Positions 40,165 to 49,650 of a DNA stretch of 64,000 nucleotides are shown here, piece by piece. Numbering within the stretch: the stretch's first letter is position 1; every line of letters starts with the position of its first letter. The translations under genes were made by a program, and so were the position numbers. The notes under the pieces were generated by a model. That model saw nothing but the letters and a program-made list of their open reading frames with translations, searched no databases and was not told the DNA's origin. Source of the stretch: Elusimicrobiota bacterium (GTDB lineage Bacteria > Elusimicrobiota > Elusimicrobia > UBA1565 > UBA9628); contig JACQWX010000001.1 of assembly GCA_016209035.1 (NCBI GenBank), positions 32,157 through 96,156 on the forward strand, in the 5' to 3' direction.

Positions 40165-42942
40165 CTACTCCACCCGAACTTTGTCGGACAAGCCAAGATC
40201 ATCGAGAATCTGGCGGATATCGGACTCAAACGCATTTGCCGCCTCGTTTTCCACCGTGACCGTGAACTCGATGCCGATCTGGAGTTCCCTGCCTGACCGC
40301 AATTTGGGCAGAATCCTGGTCCCGATTCGATTCCAGACCTCGGACGGGACCTTGCCCGCGAGATGGAACGTCCTCGTTTTTGCGTCCTGTTGTATGCTTG
40401 GAGACTGGCAGACCGGCTCCTGCTGCGGCGTCAATCCATGGTATGGTTCCCGCTCTAGGATCGGCTTGGCTTGCGGGGTCGGCGACGCCTCCGGTTTTGC
40501 GCCGGTCTTCAACCCCTGAGCGCATGACTTCGTGAGCAGGAAAACGTCCGGCTCGAAGCAGACCTCCTCAATCCCCAACGGTTCGCCGAGCCACACCCGT
40601 TCATACACCCCCTCCGCTTTTCGGCCGGAGGCAAATCCGAAGTCGCCCCGGATTACGAACTCGACTATCTTGCCCCGCAGGATTCCATCCGGATCAATCA
40701 ATCGTGTCAGCGAGCCATTGAGGAAACTCTGCCGAAGGCTTGCAAGCGGCCACGCGCCCGACTCCTTCAGGGCAGGAGGCCAGTTCCGCTCGATGTATCC
40801 CGCTCCCACGGATTCGTCCAGAAGCGCCTGACTTTTCAGGGCGGTGATGACACGGCCGCATAGCGTCTCGCCGCTGGATGAATGTCCGGCCCCGAGGTCA
40901 ATGACCTTGAGCCCGTCGGTTTCTCTGGCGTCCGCGATGACGGCGAACCGGTATCCGCCCCAGACCTCGTCCTTGGCGGCTTCCTCTGCCGCCAGGGCCT
41001 TGGACTGGATTTCGGCGCGGTCCGCGCGGTCAAAGTCGCCGCCGAGAGTGCCGTCGGAGATCTCCCGCGCCACCCGTTTCCAGGCCAGCCACATCTCGAC
41101 GCTGTCGCGCAGGTCGCGGCCCGGCTTCTTCAAGCACCACACGAGCGACCCCGGATAGAGTCTCGGGGACTTGCCCCGCAAACGGGTCCACTGCGCGATC
41201 TCTTGGCGAAGCGCGGTCTTTCCGGTGCATTCGTGGGCCGGGTCCATGGCCACGGGCGCGAGTCTCGGGGTGTCCTGGACGGCGGAGCCGTCCTCCGGGA
41301 ACGGGATGACGGGAACGCTCGCCCCGCGCCTGAATTCGTCCTCGACCAGTTTTCGCATGGCGGGCCTGATCTCGGAATCCTCATCCAAAGATGCCCGCCG
41401 GTCGCTCACCACCTTCTTCATGGTAGGCTGGTGGCTGATCTTGAATCCGTCCGAGCCGACCTTGCGGATGAAGTAGGACTTGTCCTCCAACGCGAATGCG
41501 GCGTTATCCACGGACGTCGTATCCACCTCCGGCTCGCCGAGCGCGAACCGCAGCTCGGGCAGGTGCGCCACTTTGTCCACCTGCCCGCCGGAGGATTCAA
41601 ACAGAACCGCGGTGGCCACGCGCCGGTGGATGTTCTTCAAGTTTCCCTGCGTATCGGCGTCAAGCGCCCGGGCGTGGGACTGCGTTCCCGAGATGTCCGC
41701 GTCAATCGCCGCCACCAGCCGGGTCTCCCCAAGCTGCCCAAGGATGATGCTTTGAAACTCATGCGCCTCCAGCGGCGCGGACCCGAGCGTGATTAGAGGC
41801 TCGCGCCGGGCCAGTTGGTATCCTTCCTTGTAGGCCCAGGCAATCCACTGCGCCAGCATGGCGAGCGTCCCGCGTGTTTGCTGATACTGCGGCAACGCCT
41901 GCCATTTCCTCTGGAACACGGAAAGCGTGGCCGGATGGAATGGATAGCAGGTCTCAAATCGCTCGCGCAGGTATTCCCGCGCCTTGACTTCCGTGGCCGC
42001 GGTGTCTACGGCCGTCCATTCAGGCGGGAGCTGCGCCCGGCGCTCAAAACACCAATCCGCGTAGGTCTTGGCGATGTTCTTGCGAATCCTATCACTCCCG
42101 ATGTCATCGAACAAGCGCCGGCGGACCACTTCGCTGATCTCGGTCTCATCGTTGGCGATGAGGTCCTTGGCCACGCGGCGGACGATCTTCGTGATCCTGT
42201 CCTGCCATTGCATGTCCCAATCGGTCATTTCAACCTGGCTTCTCGGCAAACTGATGACCGCAGCACCCCGGACGGTGCCGGTCGTCGCCACGGTCAGGTT
42301 CTGTAGGAAGGCGTGGAATTGGTCGGCCATGCCCCGGTGGCGGTTCAGGTAGTTCAGGACTTCGTCAAAAAGGATGAGCACCGGGCCGCCGGCCGCCTGG
42401 AAAACGCGGGCGATAGCCTCGGTCCCCGGCGGCGTCGTCTTGGCCGAAGCCCCAAGCTCCTTGACTCCCTTGTCCCCGGCCAGTTGCCGGGCGACGTCGA
42501 TCCAGGGCGTCTCCCGGCCTTCCTTGGGGTCCCATGCGTTGCCGACGAAAGCGGCTACCCTGGCCTCAGGCACGGCCTTGAGGCCGGCCTCCTTGATGAG
42601 GTCGCCGACCCCGGGATACTCGACCGCCTTCTTCCCGTTTGAAACGATGTGATATAGAGCCGTCAGCGTGTGGGTCTTGCCGCCTCCGAACTGTGTAATG
42701 AGCGTCATGACCGGCGCGGTGTTCGCGGTCTCGCCTGAGAGCCTCCTCAGCACCATGCCGGCGTGCTCCCTCAGCGCCCGGGTGAAGCAGGTGCGGGCGA
42801 AGAAATGCCTGGGTTCCCTGTAATCCTCGGGGGCGGTCTTGGCGATGACCTGCTCCAGATGAATGGCGAACTCGTCGGGGTTGAACGAGCGGCCGTCGCG
42901 GACTTCCTTGCGCAGCGTAGCGATCTTGTGCCAGGGTTCCAT
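40165..42942 (-). CDS. DUF499 ATPase (HmaC-like), last gene of the defence island
   Basis: 925 residues. Walker A is QFGGGKTH (84-91) and Walker B is PVLILFDEVLNYL (about 187-199), as in DUF499 proteins. DUF499 ATPases occur with DUF1156 methylases and DUF3883 helicases in the Hma-type defence system (helicase, methylase, ATPase). The C-terminal half has no recognised enzyme domain and ends in an IEFTVTVENEAAN strand region. It starts 3 bp after the DUF4276 gene. The methylase is four genes upstream rather than adjacent, which is unusual. Confidence 0.88.
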   Translation of the reverse strand: MEPWHKIATLRKEVRDGRSFNPDEFAIHLEQVIAKTAPEDYREPRHFFARTCFTRALREHAGMVLRRLSGETANTAPVMTLITQFGGGKTHTLTALYHIVSNGKKAVEYPGVGDLIKEAGLKAVPEARVAAFVGNAWDPKEGRETPWIDVARQLAGDKGVKELGASAKTTPPGTEAIARVFQAAGGPVLILFDEVLNYLNRHRGMADQFHAFLQNLTVATTGTVRGAAVISLPRSQVEMTDWDMQWQDRITKIVRRVAKDLIANDETEISEVVRRRLFDDIGSDRIRKNIAKTYADWCFERRAQLPPEWTAVDTAATEVKAREYLRERFETCYPFHPATLSVFQRKWQALPQYQQTRGTLAMLAQWIAWAYKEGYQLARREPLITLGSAPLEAHEFQSIILGQLGETRLVAAIDADISGTQSHARALDADTQGNLKNIHRRVATAVLFESSGGQVDKVAHLPELRFALGEPEVDTTSVDNAAFALEDKSYFIRKVGSDGFKISHQPTMKKVVSDRRASLDEDSEIRPAMRKLVEDEFRRGASVPVIPFPEDGSAVQDTPRLAPVAMDPAHECTGKTALRQEIAQWTRLRGKSPRLYPGSLVWCLKKPGRDLRDSVEMWLAWKRVAREISDGTLGGDFDRADRAEIQSKALAAEEAAKDEVWGGYRFAVIADARETDGLKVIDLGAGHSSSGETLCGRVITALKSQALLDESVGAGYIERNWPPALKESGAWPLASLRQSFLNGSLTRLIDPDGILRGKIVEFVIRGDFGFASGRKAEGVYERVWLGEPLGIEEVCFEPDVFLLTKSCAQGLKTGAKPEASPTPQAKPILEREPYHGLTPQQEPVCQSPSIQQDAKTRTFHLAGKVPSEVWNRIGTRILPKLRSGRELQIGIEFTVTVENEAANAFESDIRQILDDLGLSDKVRVE

Positions 42943-42945
42943 AAA

Positions 42946-43539
42946 TCACCTTCCTGCCGTCGTCCATGATGCCGGCGGCCAAGCCGCCGGCGGCTGTCCC
43001 ATCTGCCGCAGCAGATCGCCGACCGCCTTGACCAAGTGCCGGAATGACCGGCTTCGATGGTACGCCTGGGCCATGTCGAATACCGCGCTCAGGGCCGCCT
43101 GATCCTGGGTTTCACGATATGGCCTTTCCATCAGCTTCTCCAGGGCTTCCTTTGCCCCGCGCGGCCGTTCCGGGTCCGTATCCCACTTGGCTTCCCTTGC
43201 AATTCCTCTCCGGCCTCTAAGCGAATCAAGAGCGGCAAGAAACCAAGCCTCGTATTCCCGGTGAGCCAGGGCGATCGCGAAAGGCACGCCACCGGCCCGG
43301 ACCGCCGCCCATCGGCCCAACAGCGGGCCGAGCTCCGCCGGGCAACCGTCCTCATCCTCAAAAAGAACGAGAATTCCGCCGCAATTCTCATACATGAGGG
43401 CCAGTTCCACGGAAGTTTGAAGGCCGTGCTCGCTCAGGAGGGCGCTATCGCGAGCGCCTGCTTCGCAGGCCAAGCGGCGAAGCAGAACCGGCACCGCATC
43501 AGCCTCGCCATGGCCTTCGACAATCGGCTGGATGTTCAC
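42946..43539 (-). CDS. DUF4276 (TOPRIM-like) protein of ATPase pair 2
   Basis: 197 residues. It starts IQPIVEGHGEADAVPVLLRR, the DUF4276 signature, where Glu is the first acidic residue of a TOPRIM-like fold. ILVLFEDEDGCPAEL supplies the DxD-like acids, and IALAHREYEAWFLAALDSL the conserved His-Arg-Glu-Tyr-Glu-Ala-Trp. DUF4276 proteins usually accompany AAA_21 ATPases in abortive-infection-like pairs, as here (4-bp overlap with the ATPase gene). They may act as nucleases, by analogy with the TOPRIM partner in PARIS and OLD-type systems. Confidence 0.82.
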   Translation of the reverse strand: MNIQPIVEGHGEADAVPVLLRRLACEAGARDSALLSEHGLQTSVELALMYENCGGILVLFEDEDGCPAELGPLLGRWAAVRAGGVPFAIALAHREYEAWFLAALDSLRGRRGIAREAKWDTDPERPRGAKEALEKLMERPYRETQDQAALSAVFDMAQAYHRSRSFRHLVKAVGDLLRQMGQPPAAWPPASWTTAGR

Positions 43540-44732
43540 GCTACTTCCTCGAAAAGGTCGCCATTGCGCAGCGCCTCATCCTCTTTGAAAAGGGGCTCCG
43601 GAAGAAGCGCGTTGGAGCGCAGCAACTCACCGGCGCCCATCAAGTGCTTCCGCAAAGCCTGGCGAGAGCTTGACGCCAGGGGCCGAACGACCGATGCTCC
43701 TTCGGACCAATTCGCAACGCGAAGGCAATCGTCGTTGACCCAGTCGGCGTCCAGGAGCTCCGGGCTGTGCGTGGTCACCACCACTTGGACACGGGATGAT
43801 GCATCACGCAGGAGGTCCAGTATGGCGCCGAGCGCGCCCGGATGGATGGTGGCTTCCGGCTCTTCAACCACCAGGATCGAAGGCGCGGGGCGCTGGAAGA
43901 CCGCCATCAACAGGCCGACGGCTCGCAGCGTGCCGTCAGACATGCTGAAGGCCTCCAACTTCAGCTTGCCCTTGTTCCCCCAAGTCTGGGCGAATTCCAT
44001 CGTCAGCTTGTTGCCGTGCTTCTTGGGCTGCACCGAACGGGTATTGGGAACGATTGTGGCCAGAAACTCGCAGACGTCGTCGATCCTGCCCCCCTTCTTG
44101 CGCACGATCTCCTGAAGCACGCTGGCCGCATTGCTGCCGTCGCTCTTCAAGGAGGCGCCTTGGTCCGGATCCTGCATGTCGCGCAAACGCGCCGGCTCGA
44201 TGGCATATCGCCTCATCCCGCTGAAAAGCCTCAATGCCGGAGCGAAGCGGTCGTCTCCGCCGACAATGGGAAGGCAAAGGGCGGTCGGATCAAGCGCGGG
44301 CTTGAGCCCTTGGACGTTGGTTTCAAAGACTCTCTTTCGATCGTACCAGAAGCGATTCCCGTCGGCATGGCGCGTCAAACACTGCTCCCGCACGACCTCG
44401 AAACCATACCCCGGCAGGGCCCTGACTTCAAAGGCGAATCGCCCTCCGGCCATGTTGCCGTTGATCGGCCCGAATTCGAATCCCAAACCAAGATTGGGCG
44501 GATAACTCCGGCCGGAAGTCATGTTGCGCACTGCCGCAATCCCTCCCCGCTTGTCGAACGCGGCCTGCAATTGCAGGGACATGCAATCAGACATGAAGGC
44601 GAAAATATCGGCGAAGTTGCTCTTCCCCGCGCCATTGCGTCCCACGATGAAAAGCGGGTTCTCAAACTCCACCATGTCCGCGGGAAAGCTGCGGAATCGC
44701 TTTATCACCAGCCGTTTAACCGAAACTGACAT
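43536..44732 (-). CDS. AAA_21 (SMC/RloA-like) ATPase of pair 2
   Basis: 398 residues. An ABC/SMC-type ATPase without a transporter part: KRLVIKRFRSF, Walker A GRNGAGKS (31-38), the signature region FSMSDGTLRAVGLL, Walker B ILVVEEPEATIHP, and the H-loop VVTTHSPELL. It pairs with the DUF4276 gene just downstream. Such pairs resemble AbiL/RloAB and PARIS, in which the ATPase senses phage proteins or DNA and releases a toxic nuclease. This is an analogy, not evidence of activity. Confidence 0.88.
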   Translation of the reverse strand: MSVSVKRLVIKRFRSFPADMVEFENPLFIVGRNGAGKSNFADIFAFMSDCMSLQLQAAFDKRGGIAAVRNMTSGRSYPPNLGLGFEFGPINGNMAGGRFAFEVRALPGYGFEVVREQCLTRHADGNRFWYDRKRVFETNVQGLKPALDPTALCLPIVGGDDRFAPALRLFSGMRRYAIEPARLRDMQDPDQGASLKSDGSNAASVLQEIVRKKGGRIDDVCEFLATIVPNTRSVQPKKHGNKLTMEFAQTWGNKGKLKLEAFSMSDGTLRAVGLLMAVFQRPAPSILVVEEPEATIHPGALGAILDLLRDASSRVQVVVTTHSPELLDADWVNDDCLRVANWSEGASVVRPLASSSRQALRKHLMGAGELLRSNALLPEPLFKEDEALRNGDLFEEVA

Positions 44733-44769
44733 GATGCGCCTCCTCGTATATTATGCCACACGGCGCGAG

Positions 44770-45396
44770 TCATTCGTTCCCGCCACCACTGGCTGAGTAA
44801 ACGGCTCGCAGATTGGTTCGCAGATCGTCCGCGAAGCTCTTCAACGACCGGTCGTTCTTGCCTGCCCGGTACAGGTCCATGCGCTCGACCAGTTCCTGGG
44901 CAAACTCGATTCCTCCCAGGGTGGCGGGATGACCGGCCTTCCGAATCGCCTTTGCGAGCGCGTTCTTGTAGTAGTCCCGCGAACATTTCTTCTTGGCAAC
45001 CGTCGGCCAAAGACCGACGACCTCCTTGAACGACTCCGGATCGGCCAGATACCAGCGCTCCACGTGGGGATCAGGACAGGCCACGACCAGCCGGCTGGAG
45101 AAGGGGGCATGGGTGGCGCCTTTGATGGCCTTCTTCGCCTTCGCGAACGTCGAGCAGTTGCCGTCGATTCCGGCGATCAGCAGGTCCGGGGCGGTCGCGC
45201 CGGCTGCGCCCTTCCGCACGAGATCCTGGTAGCGCCCCAACTCGGCGACGGCCCGGCCGTGTCCTCCACGCCCGGATCTCACCCGTGGCGTGACCGCCAC
45301 ATCCTCCTCCCGTGCGATCCGCCGCAGCATCGGGACCAGAAAGGCCTCGTGCGCGCGGTCCTCGACGAAGATGTCCACCGCGACAGGGCTACTCAT
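44770..45396 (-). CDS. DUF4276-like (TOPRIM-like) protein of ATPase pair 1
   Basis: 208 residues. It starts VAVDIFVEDRAHEAFLVPML (Glu in VED), then LLIAGIDGNCSTFAKAKKAI (Asp-Gly-Asn) and ACPDPHVERWYLADPESF, the Pro-x-x-x-Glu-x-Trp-Tyr-Leu-Ala block common to these proteins. It differs clearly from the other DUF4276 protein, so the two pairs are not a recent duplication. It overlaps its ATPase by 8 bp. Confidence 0.78.
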   Translation of the reverse strand: MSSPVAVDIFVEDRAHEAFLVPMLRRIAREEDVAVTPRVRSGRGGHGRAVAELGRYQDLVRKGAAGATAPDLLIAGIDGNCSTFAKAKKAIKGATHAPFSSRLVVACPDPHVERWYLADPESFKEVVGLWPTVAKKKCSRDYYKNALAKAIRKAGHPATLGGIEFAQELVERMDLYRAGKNDRSLKSFADDLRTNLRAVYSASGGGNE

Positions 45397-46624
45397 CGAG
45401 CATCCCTCTCAGGAGCAGGGTCTCGAAGAGGCCGTCCTCCGTTCCAGTCGTGAGCGCGTCGGCGATCTCCCGATCTTTGAACAATGGGCCCGTGACATCG
45501 AAGGGCCCAACGACCGTCGCCTGCCCGTCCCGTCGGACGTTGAACAGCCCGATGTCCCCAGGCCGCGAGCGAGCGCCTTTCAGTACGGCATCGCAGAACA
45601 GCGGCGAGTGCGTGGTGACGACGACCTGGCGCCCCTGTTCCAAGGCCAGGGAGAGCAGGAGCTGGACGATCAGATCGAGCCGGCGGGGATGGACGCCGTT
45701 CTCGGGTTCCTCAAAGGCGAATAACGACCCGCCCCACGGGTTCACCGCGATTGCGCAGAGCGCGAGAACCCTCAGCGTGCCTTCCGAGATGATGCGCGAG
45801 GAGTAGTCGACGCCGCCCTGCCGGAAGAGAATATCGAGCGTGCCGCGGCGTTTGTCGAGATCGACCGTGAGATCCTCGACGCTTGGCACGATCGAGCGGA
45901 GGGTCCGCGAGACCGCTTGGAAGTGCTTCGGATAATCGGCTCGCAGCCGATACAGAAACGGGGCGATCTCGCCGCCGAGCACTCCGATGTCGCGCACGTC
46001 GGACGGGGGCTGCGCCGCACGCATGGCGACGCGGGGGTCGAGGTAGTAGGTTCGCCACCCCGACAGCTCGAGCCGCGTTCGTTCGATGGACCGGTAGAGA
46101 GGAGCGCCCAGCCTGGGATCCGACAGGACCGCATAGTTCTGTCGGAGAGGTTCATTGCGCGGCTTGCCTCCCTCGACCTTGCGCCGCACACGAAGCTTCC
46201 CCTCGATCTGTTCGATGGCGGGCGTATCCTTCGGCCTGCCGTCTTTCCCCAAGGCTGACAGGTACTCGTCGGCTACGGCGAGAGCGCCGGAACCCGGAAC
46301 GATCTCCACCTCGACGCGATATCGGTAGACGTCCTTCTCCCGCGTCAGGTCCGCCTCGATTGAGAAGCGCCCGGACGGAGCCGCGAGCAGCTCGGCCAGT
46401 CCGCCGGAGGGGAACAGGAAGGCTTCAATCGGGTATCCCCGGATCGGCTCGCTGAGGGCGTCGGCGAGCGTGCGTTGCGTGCCGATCCGCGAGAGCGCCT
46501 GGACGGCATCCAGCAGGTTGCTCTTTCCGGCGGCGTTGGGACCGAAGAGCACCGCCATTCGAGGGAACTTGACCTTCACATCCTTCAAGGACTTGAAGCC
46601 GCGGACCGCGAGACTTCTCAGCAT
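45389..46624 (-). CDS. AAA_21 ATPase of pair 1
   Basis: 411 residues. SLAVRGFKSLKDVKVKF, Walker A GPNAAGKS (28-35), signature region ISEGTLRVLALCAIAV, Walker B FAFEEPENGVHP, H-loop VVTTHSPLFCDAVL. It is an OLD/RloA-like ATPase. It starts 10 bp after the DUF1156 methylase gene and overlaps its DUF4276 partner by 8 bp. It is only distantly related to the second AAA_21 protein. Confidence 0.88.
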   Translation of the reverse strand: MLRSLAVRGFKSLKDVKVKFPRMAVLFGPNAAGKSNLLDAVQALSRIGTQRTLADALSEPIRGYPIEAFLFPSGGLAELLAAPSGRFSIEADLTREKDVYRYRVEVEIVPGSGALAVADEYLSALGKDGRPKDTPAIEQIEGKLRVRRKVEGGKPRNEPLRQNYAVLSDPRLGAPLYRSIERTRLELSGWRTYYLDPRVAMRAAQPPSDVRDIGVLGGEIAPFLYRLRADYPKHFQAVSRTLRSIVPSVEDLTVDLDKRRGTLDILFRQGGVDYSSRIISEGTLRVLALCAIAVNPWGGSLFAFEEPENGVHPRRLDLIVQLLLSLALEQGRQVVVTTHSPLFCDAVLKGARSRPGDIGLFNVRRDGQATVVGPFDVTGPLFKDREIADALTTGTEDGLFETLLLRGMLDE

Positions 46625-46634
46625 GGGTTCCTCC

Positions 46635-49600
46635 TCATCTCGGGACAGCCAGGAGCATCGCGTCGATCAATCGCTTCTCTTCGCTGCCTGATGGATAAAG
46701 CGCGGACAGGGCGTTCGCCAGGCGCACGAAGTCCGGACTGCGCTCAACCTCGGCCTTGATGAGCGCCCGCAAGGCGTTCGCCTGGCCCCCGGCCTGGAGC
46801 AGCATCGCCGCGTGCACCCGGTCGAGCGTGGTCGCGGCATGCTCCGTCTTCATCTCGATGTCCCGAGCGTCCACGGCGATCCGCCCGCGACGGCCGCGAA
46901 TCTTGGGCGCGCGTTCTTCCTCCAATTCAGGGAAGAGCAACTGCTGGAGATCTTTCTCAGGATCGCTTTCCAGCCAGTCTGCCGCGGCATCCGACCCGCC
47001 CTCGCCGAAGATCTGCTTTGCGCGTTCGGACACCGCCAGCAACCTGACCACGCCTTTGCGGGTCTCAATGATCCGGCCTTCCCACCTTGGGAGTTCAATC
47101 CCCAGCGGCTGTGCGAACCGGCGCGCCACGTCGAAGACGAGGCTGAACCCCTTGGGCTTGGCCTTAGGCGCCGGCTCATCCTCATCATCGCCGCCGGCTT
47201 CCTCATCGTCTCTAGAACCATTGGAAGAAGCCGCCGAACCGTTCGTGCTCTGGAGCGTCCAGAGAAAAAGGGCGGTAAGCCGCGCGTCTTCCTCGACCGC
47301 TCCGGCGGCTCCGTTTCGAGCCTTGGCCTCTGCCGTCCCAAGGACCTGCTCCAAGGCCGAGCGCCCCACGACCTCCCATACCTTCGCAAGGTATTCGGCC
47401 AGTTTGACCTCCCGGCCTTCCGCGGTCTCGACCTTCCGGTACCTGCTGAAAATCTCCAAAGCCGGGCCGATGCAGGCGAAAACAAGGTCCGCGCCGCGGA
47501 TTCCCTCGCCCTGTAGCCTCTCCATCCAGTCCCCCACGCGCTTGGGCAGTTCGCGCAGCACTTCTCCCCAGTCGCCGACTGGGGCGTCCTGTGGACGGGG
47601 GCGGCAAACCAGGTGAACGCTGGTAGCGAGGGCCGCGGACTCCTGGGAACGCAGACGGCCGGGGCGCTCCGTCGCGATAGGCCACGAGCCGGTAATCGTC
47701 CATCCTCCGCGGATCATGCCGGAGAGCAGCGCTTCCCAGCCTTCCGTTGTCTTGTGGGCGAACACCACGGCGCCGACGCCGTCCTCTCGCAGTACCCGCC
47801 GGCCTTCGGCGAAGGCACGGGCCATCGTCTCCTCGAACCACGCGCGATCCTTTGGACGCCCATTTACTTTCTTGGTCTCGTCCTGCACCGCCTCCCGCAT
47901 CTTGGGCGATAGCGGATTCGCTGGATCGAAGGAATCTCGTAGCCAAGGTTGGCCAACAAGAGAGCGCTTCAGCCAGACGAGAAAGAAATCGGACAAGTCA
48001 GAGTATGGAATAGCGTCATAGTACGGTGGGTCGGTGAACCAGATGGGGACTGTCTGATCAGGAAGCGGATGCTCGACCGCGTCGGCAAGTTGGACTTGCC
48101 CCGCAACGGATCCCTGGCATCCCCCGATCACTTCGCAAACCCATTCGATTGCTGCCGTGAAGTTGGACGCGAAGTCGCCTGTCGCAACGATCTCCGCGAA
48201 GTCCCACATCATCGGAAGGGCCTGCCGCCCGAATGTTCCTGCCACGGCCTCGACAGTCGTACGCCAACGCACCAGGGAAGAGGACTGCTCAGTACAACGA
48301 CTGACCGCGAGGGACAGCGCAGGCGAGACGTTCGTTGCCGCCGAGTCATGCACGTGGGAGCGTTGCAGCGTCATCAGCGCCACCTTCTGCCGCGCCGTGA
48401 AGAGGTCGCCCCACTGAAGCATGCCATATCGCTGAACGCGAAATCCGAGAGTCCCGACAGGTGGCAGTGGTTCATCCGGCACGGGGCAAAGCCCCTTTTT
48501 GCCCCCCCGTTCCCATCCATCGAGAATCGTCTTTAGGCGCGTCTGCGCCTTCCACACTGCTTGGTAGTCGCTTTCAACTGGCAGACGGTAATTGCGTCCT
48601 TGCATGCCGGACTTGAGCGTAACCACAGCCAGCATCCGCGCGCCGCCGGTGCGGCTACCCTTGGCATCGAAAATTGTGTCCCCGCCACCGCGTTGGTCCG
48701 CTAGTTGCGCCCGGACGCGCTCCGGCGACAGCACGTTGCCGCAGGCAAGGCACGTCGCCTTGGCTCGGGCAACAGTTCCGCCCGGGACTTCCTTCTCGTT
48801 CTTCGGTTCAAAGACCTCGAATTCTATCCGTGGCGGCTGCCCCTTAGGCCGAACTGCTCTGTGCCTTAGCGCACGCCGACGGTTCGCCTTGGCGCACAGC
48901 CAGAATGACCGTGCAAGAGGTATCTCCGCGCCGCAGTTCGGCGATTCGCAGCGCACGGTCCGCGCCCAGAGGTAGGCGATGGGAGTGGCCCCGTCCGGGT
49001 CCTTGGGGTAGAACTCGGCCAGTTCTTCCTCCGCGGCCTCTTTGATCTTCGCCCCCACGCGGCGGAGTTCTTCGGCAAGTTCCCGCCCGTGTCGGGGGAT
49101 GTCCTCCAGCATGGTCTTGAGAATGAGGCAAGCTACCGGGTTAAGGTCGCTGGCAAAGGCATCGCAGCCTAGGCGCAGCGCCTCAAGCGGGATGGAGCCG
49201 CCACCGGCAAACGGGTCAACGACTAGAGGGGGCTCCTTCCCATGCGCGGCTTTGACCAGGCCTCGTCCGACCTCCAGGTAGGCGGGTGCAGAGGAATGGT
49301 CCCAGTTCGCAAAATCCGCGATGAACTTGAGAAGGGTCCGGCGAAGGCCTTCATCCGTCTCGAGCAAGGCGTCCCAGCCGTGCGGCCTGCCCGACATGCC
49401 CAGCAGGATCTTGCGCGCTTTGTCTTTGAAATCCTTGGGGCAATTCTTATCGTCCGGATCTGGCAGGAGCAATGCAAGAAGCATCGCCCGGCACGCGGCC
49501 AGCGGCCTTCGCGCCCACCAAAGGTGAAGCGTACTGGGGTGCCCGTGGCGAATTGATTTTTCCCGCGCCGAATGGGCCGAGACCGCTGCAATGGGGAAAT

Positions 49601-49637
49601 CCACCTCCGCCAGGCGTTTGCAGTCTTTTGGGATCAT
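46635..49637 (-). CDS. DUF1156 DNA methyltransferase (HmaB-like)
   Basis: 1000 residues from ATG 49637. The DUF1156 block EKSIRHGHPSTLHLWWARRP (about 26-45) is followed by SAM motif DPFAGGGSIPLEALRLG (141-157) and catalytic motif TDPPYYDAIPYSDLSDFF (DPPY at 536-539), so it is an amino-methyltransferase (m6A or m4C). Cys pairs (CESPNCGAE and ATCLACGNV) suggest zinc fingers. An acidic linker (DDEEAGGDDEDEP) separates the C-terminal region. The frame is open 44 codons upstream, inside the next gene; that stretch is not conserved. It is one of the three core Hma proteins. Confidence 0.92.
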   Translation of the reverse strand: MIPKDCKRLAEVDFPIAAVSAHSAREKSIRHGHPSTLHLWWARRPLAACRAMLLALLLPDPDDKNCPKDFKDKARKILLGMSGRPHGWDALLETDEGLRRTLLKFIADFANWDHSSAPAYLEVGRGLVKAAHGKEPPLVVDPFAGGGSIPLEALRLGCDAFASDLNPVACLILKTMLEDIPRHGRELAEELRRVGAKIKEAAEEELAEFYPKDPDGATPIAYLWARTVRCESPNCGAEIPLARSFWLCAKANRRRALRHRAVRPKGQPPRIEFEVFEPKNEKEVPGGTVARAKATCLACGNVLSPERVRAQLADQRGGGDTIFDAKGSRTGGARMLAVVTLKSGMQGRNYRLPVESDYQAVWKAQTRLKTILDGWERGGKKGLCPVPDEPLPPVGTLGFRVQRYGMLQWGDLFTARQKVALMTLQRSHVHDSAATNVSPALSLAVSRCTEQSSSLVRWRTTVEAVAGTFGRQALPMMWDFAEIVATGDFASNFTAAIEWVCEVIGGCQGSVAGQVQLADAVEHPLPDQTVPIWFTDPPYYDAIPYSDLSDFFLVWLKRSLVGQPWLRDSFDPANPLSPKMREAVQDETKKVNGRPKDRAWFEETMARAFAEGRRVLREDGVGAVVFAHKTTEGWEALLSGMIRGGWTITGSWPIATERPGRLRSQESAALATSVHLVCRPRPQDAPVGDWGEVLRELPKRVGDWMERLQGEGIRGADLVFACIGPALEIFSRYRKVETAEGREVKLAEYLAKVWEVVGRSALEQVLGTAEAKARNGAAGAVEEDARLTALFLWTLQSTNGSAASSNGSRDDEEAGGDDEDEPAPKAKPKGFSLVFDVARRFAQPLGIELPRWEGRIIETRKGVVRLLAVSERAKQIFGEGGSDAAADWLESDPEKDLQQLLFPELEEERAPKIRGRRGRIAVDARDIEMKTEHAATTLDRVHAAMLLQAGGQANALRALIKAEVERSPDFVRLANALSALYPSGSEEKRLIDAMLLAVPR

Positions 49638-49650
49638 CTTTCTCGCGCCC

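Noticed and set aside
43450-43475. GCCTGC-ttc-GCAGGC hairpin in the DUF4276 gene as an inserted repeat
   Set aside because: It is short, and the encoded residues fit the DUF4276 domain without an obvious insertion.
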